DNA of 5,550 bases from the NCBI GenBank assembly GCA_030642865.1, contig DAOWMW010000103.1, positions 1 to 5,550 on the forward strand, read 5' to 3'. A program made the position numbers and the translations under genes. Below, piece by piece: positions 5,438 to 5,550 of this stretch (position 1 is the first letter of the stretch; the number at the start of each line of letters is the position of its first letter). This DNA is from Desulfobacteraceae bacterium. GTDB lineage: Bacteria > Desulfobacterota > Desulfobacteria > Desulfobacterales > BuS5. Under the pieces are notes generated by a model. The model was not told the origin of the DNA, ran no database searches, and saw only the letters and a list, made by a program, of their open reading frames with translations.

Positions 5438-5550
5438 GCATTTTAAGCGTCGATCCATCCTGCCTGACTGCGTTACGAAAACGTATAAATATCTTGATAT
5501 TCCTGCGTTTTCACGCCTTGTCAGGCAGGCGCCTCAACACTTAAAATTGC
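5438..5550. mobile_element. long imperfect inverted repeat, MITE-like, possibly cut by the window edge
   Basis: The left arm (5438-5493) and right arm (5496-5550) fold back on each other about a centre at 5494-5495. Matching blocks from outside in are GCA with TTTTAAG, CCTGCCTGAC, GCGT, GAAAACG and AATATC, separated by mismatches and small gaps, so roughly 40 of 56 positions pair. The inner AATATC/GATATT stem has a two-base centre. No coding sequence lies inside. The size, full-length symmetry and lack of genes resemble a miniature inverted-repeat element or large REP-type repeat. The right arm ends exactly at the window edge, so the true outer limit and any target-site duplication cannot be seen. 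The symmetry is seen directly; mobility is inference. Confidence 0.65.

Noticed and set aside
5217..5438. 73-codon plus-strand frame starting at TTG
   Set aside because: TTG start without a ribosome site, no recognisable domain, and unlikely composition; it lies in repeat-rich AT-rich DNA.

Overview
The window reads as a stretch of chromosome from an AT-rich Gram-negative bacterium. The protein styles (clade X-like phosphofructokinase, TrmJ with an H-R-P...N-I-G motif, and the G-T-D-G-V-S-L-E glycosyltransferase) and the style of the intergenic repeats fit a sulfate-reducer-like member of the Desulfobacterota, perhaps Desulfobacterales. That placement is an inference from recognition, not a computed assignment.

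Layout: positions 1-263 hold no gene but carry compact GC-rich palindromes and the ribosome binding site of ndk. Positions 264-1435 hold a two-gene plus-strand unit, ndk (nucleoside diphosphate kinase) followed by a TrmJ-type tRNA 2'-O-methyltransferase whose start codon overlaps the ndk stop. A 231-base convergent gap follows. Positions 4736 down to 1667 hold a minus-strand cluster in the order single-domain response regulator, family 4-type glycosyltransferase, atypical 6-phosphofructokinase, with gaps of 33 and 64 bases that suggest one transcript. From 4737 to the end, about 800 bases hold no convincing gene. This stretch contains a REP-like palindrome, very AT-rich DNA with candidate promoters on both strands, a small hairpin and, at the edge, an imperfect inverted repeat of at least 113 bases.

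How it fits together: the plus-strand pair is housekeeping (NTP balance and tRNA anticodon-loop modification). The minus-strand trio links a phospho-receiver protein with no output domain to a cytoplasmic sugar transferase and a glycolytic enzyme. This could be a regulated branch between sugar phosphate flux and synthesis of a glycosylated product, but the product cannot be read from the sequence.

No defence system, CRISPR array, transposase gene, rRNA or tRNA was seen. The most notable non-gene signals are a family of palindromes carrying a GTAG box like that of REP elements (two good copies in opposite orientation and one variant) and the long MITE-like inverted repeat at the right edge.
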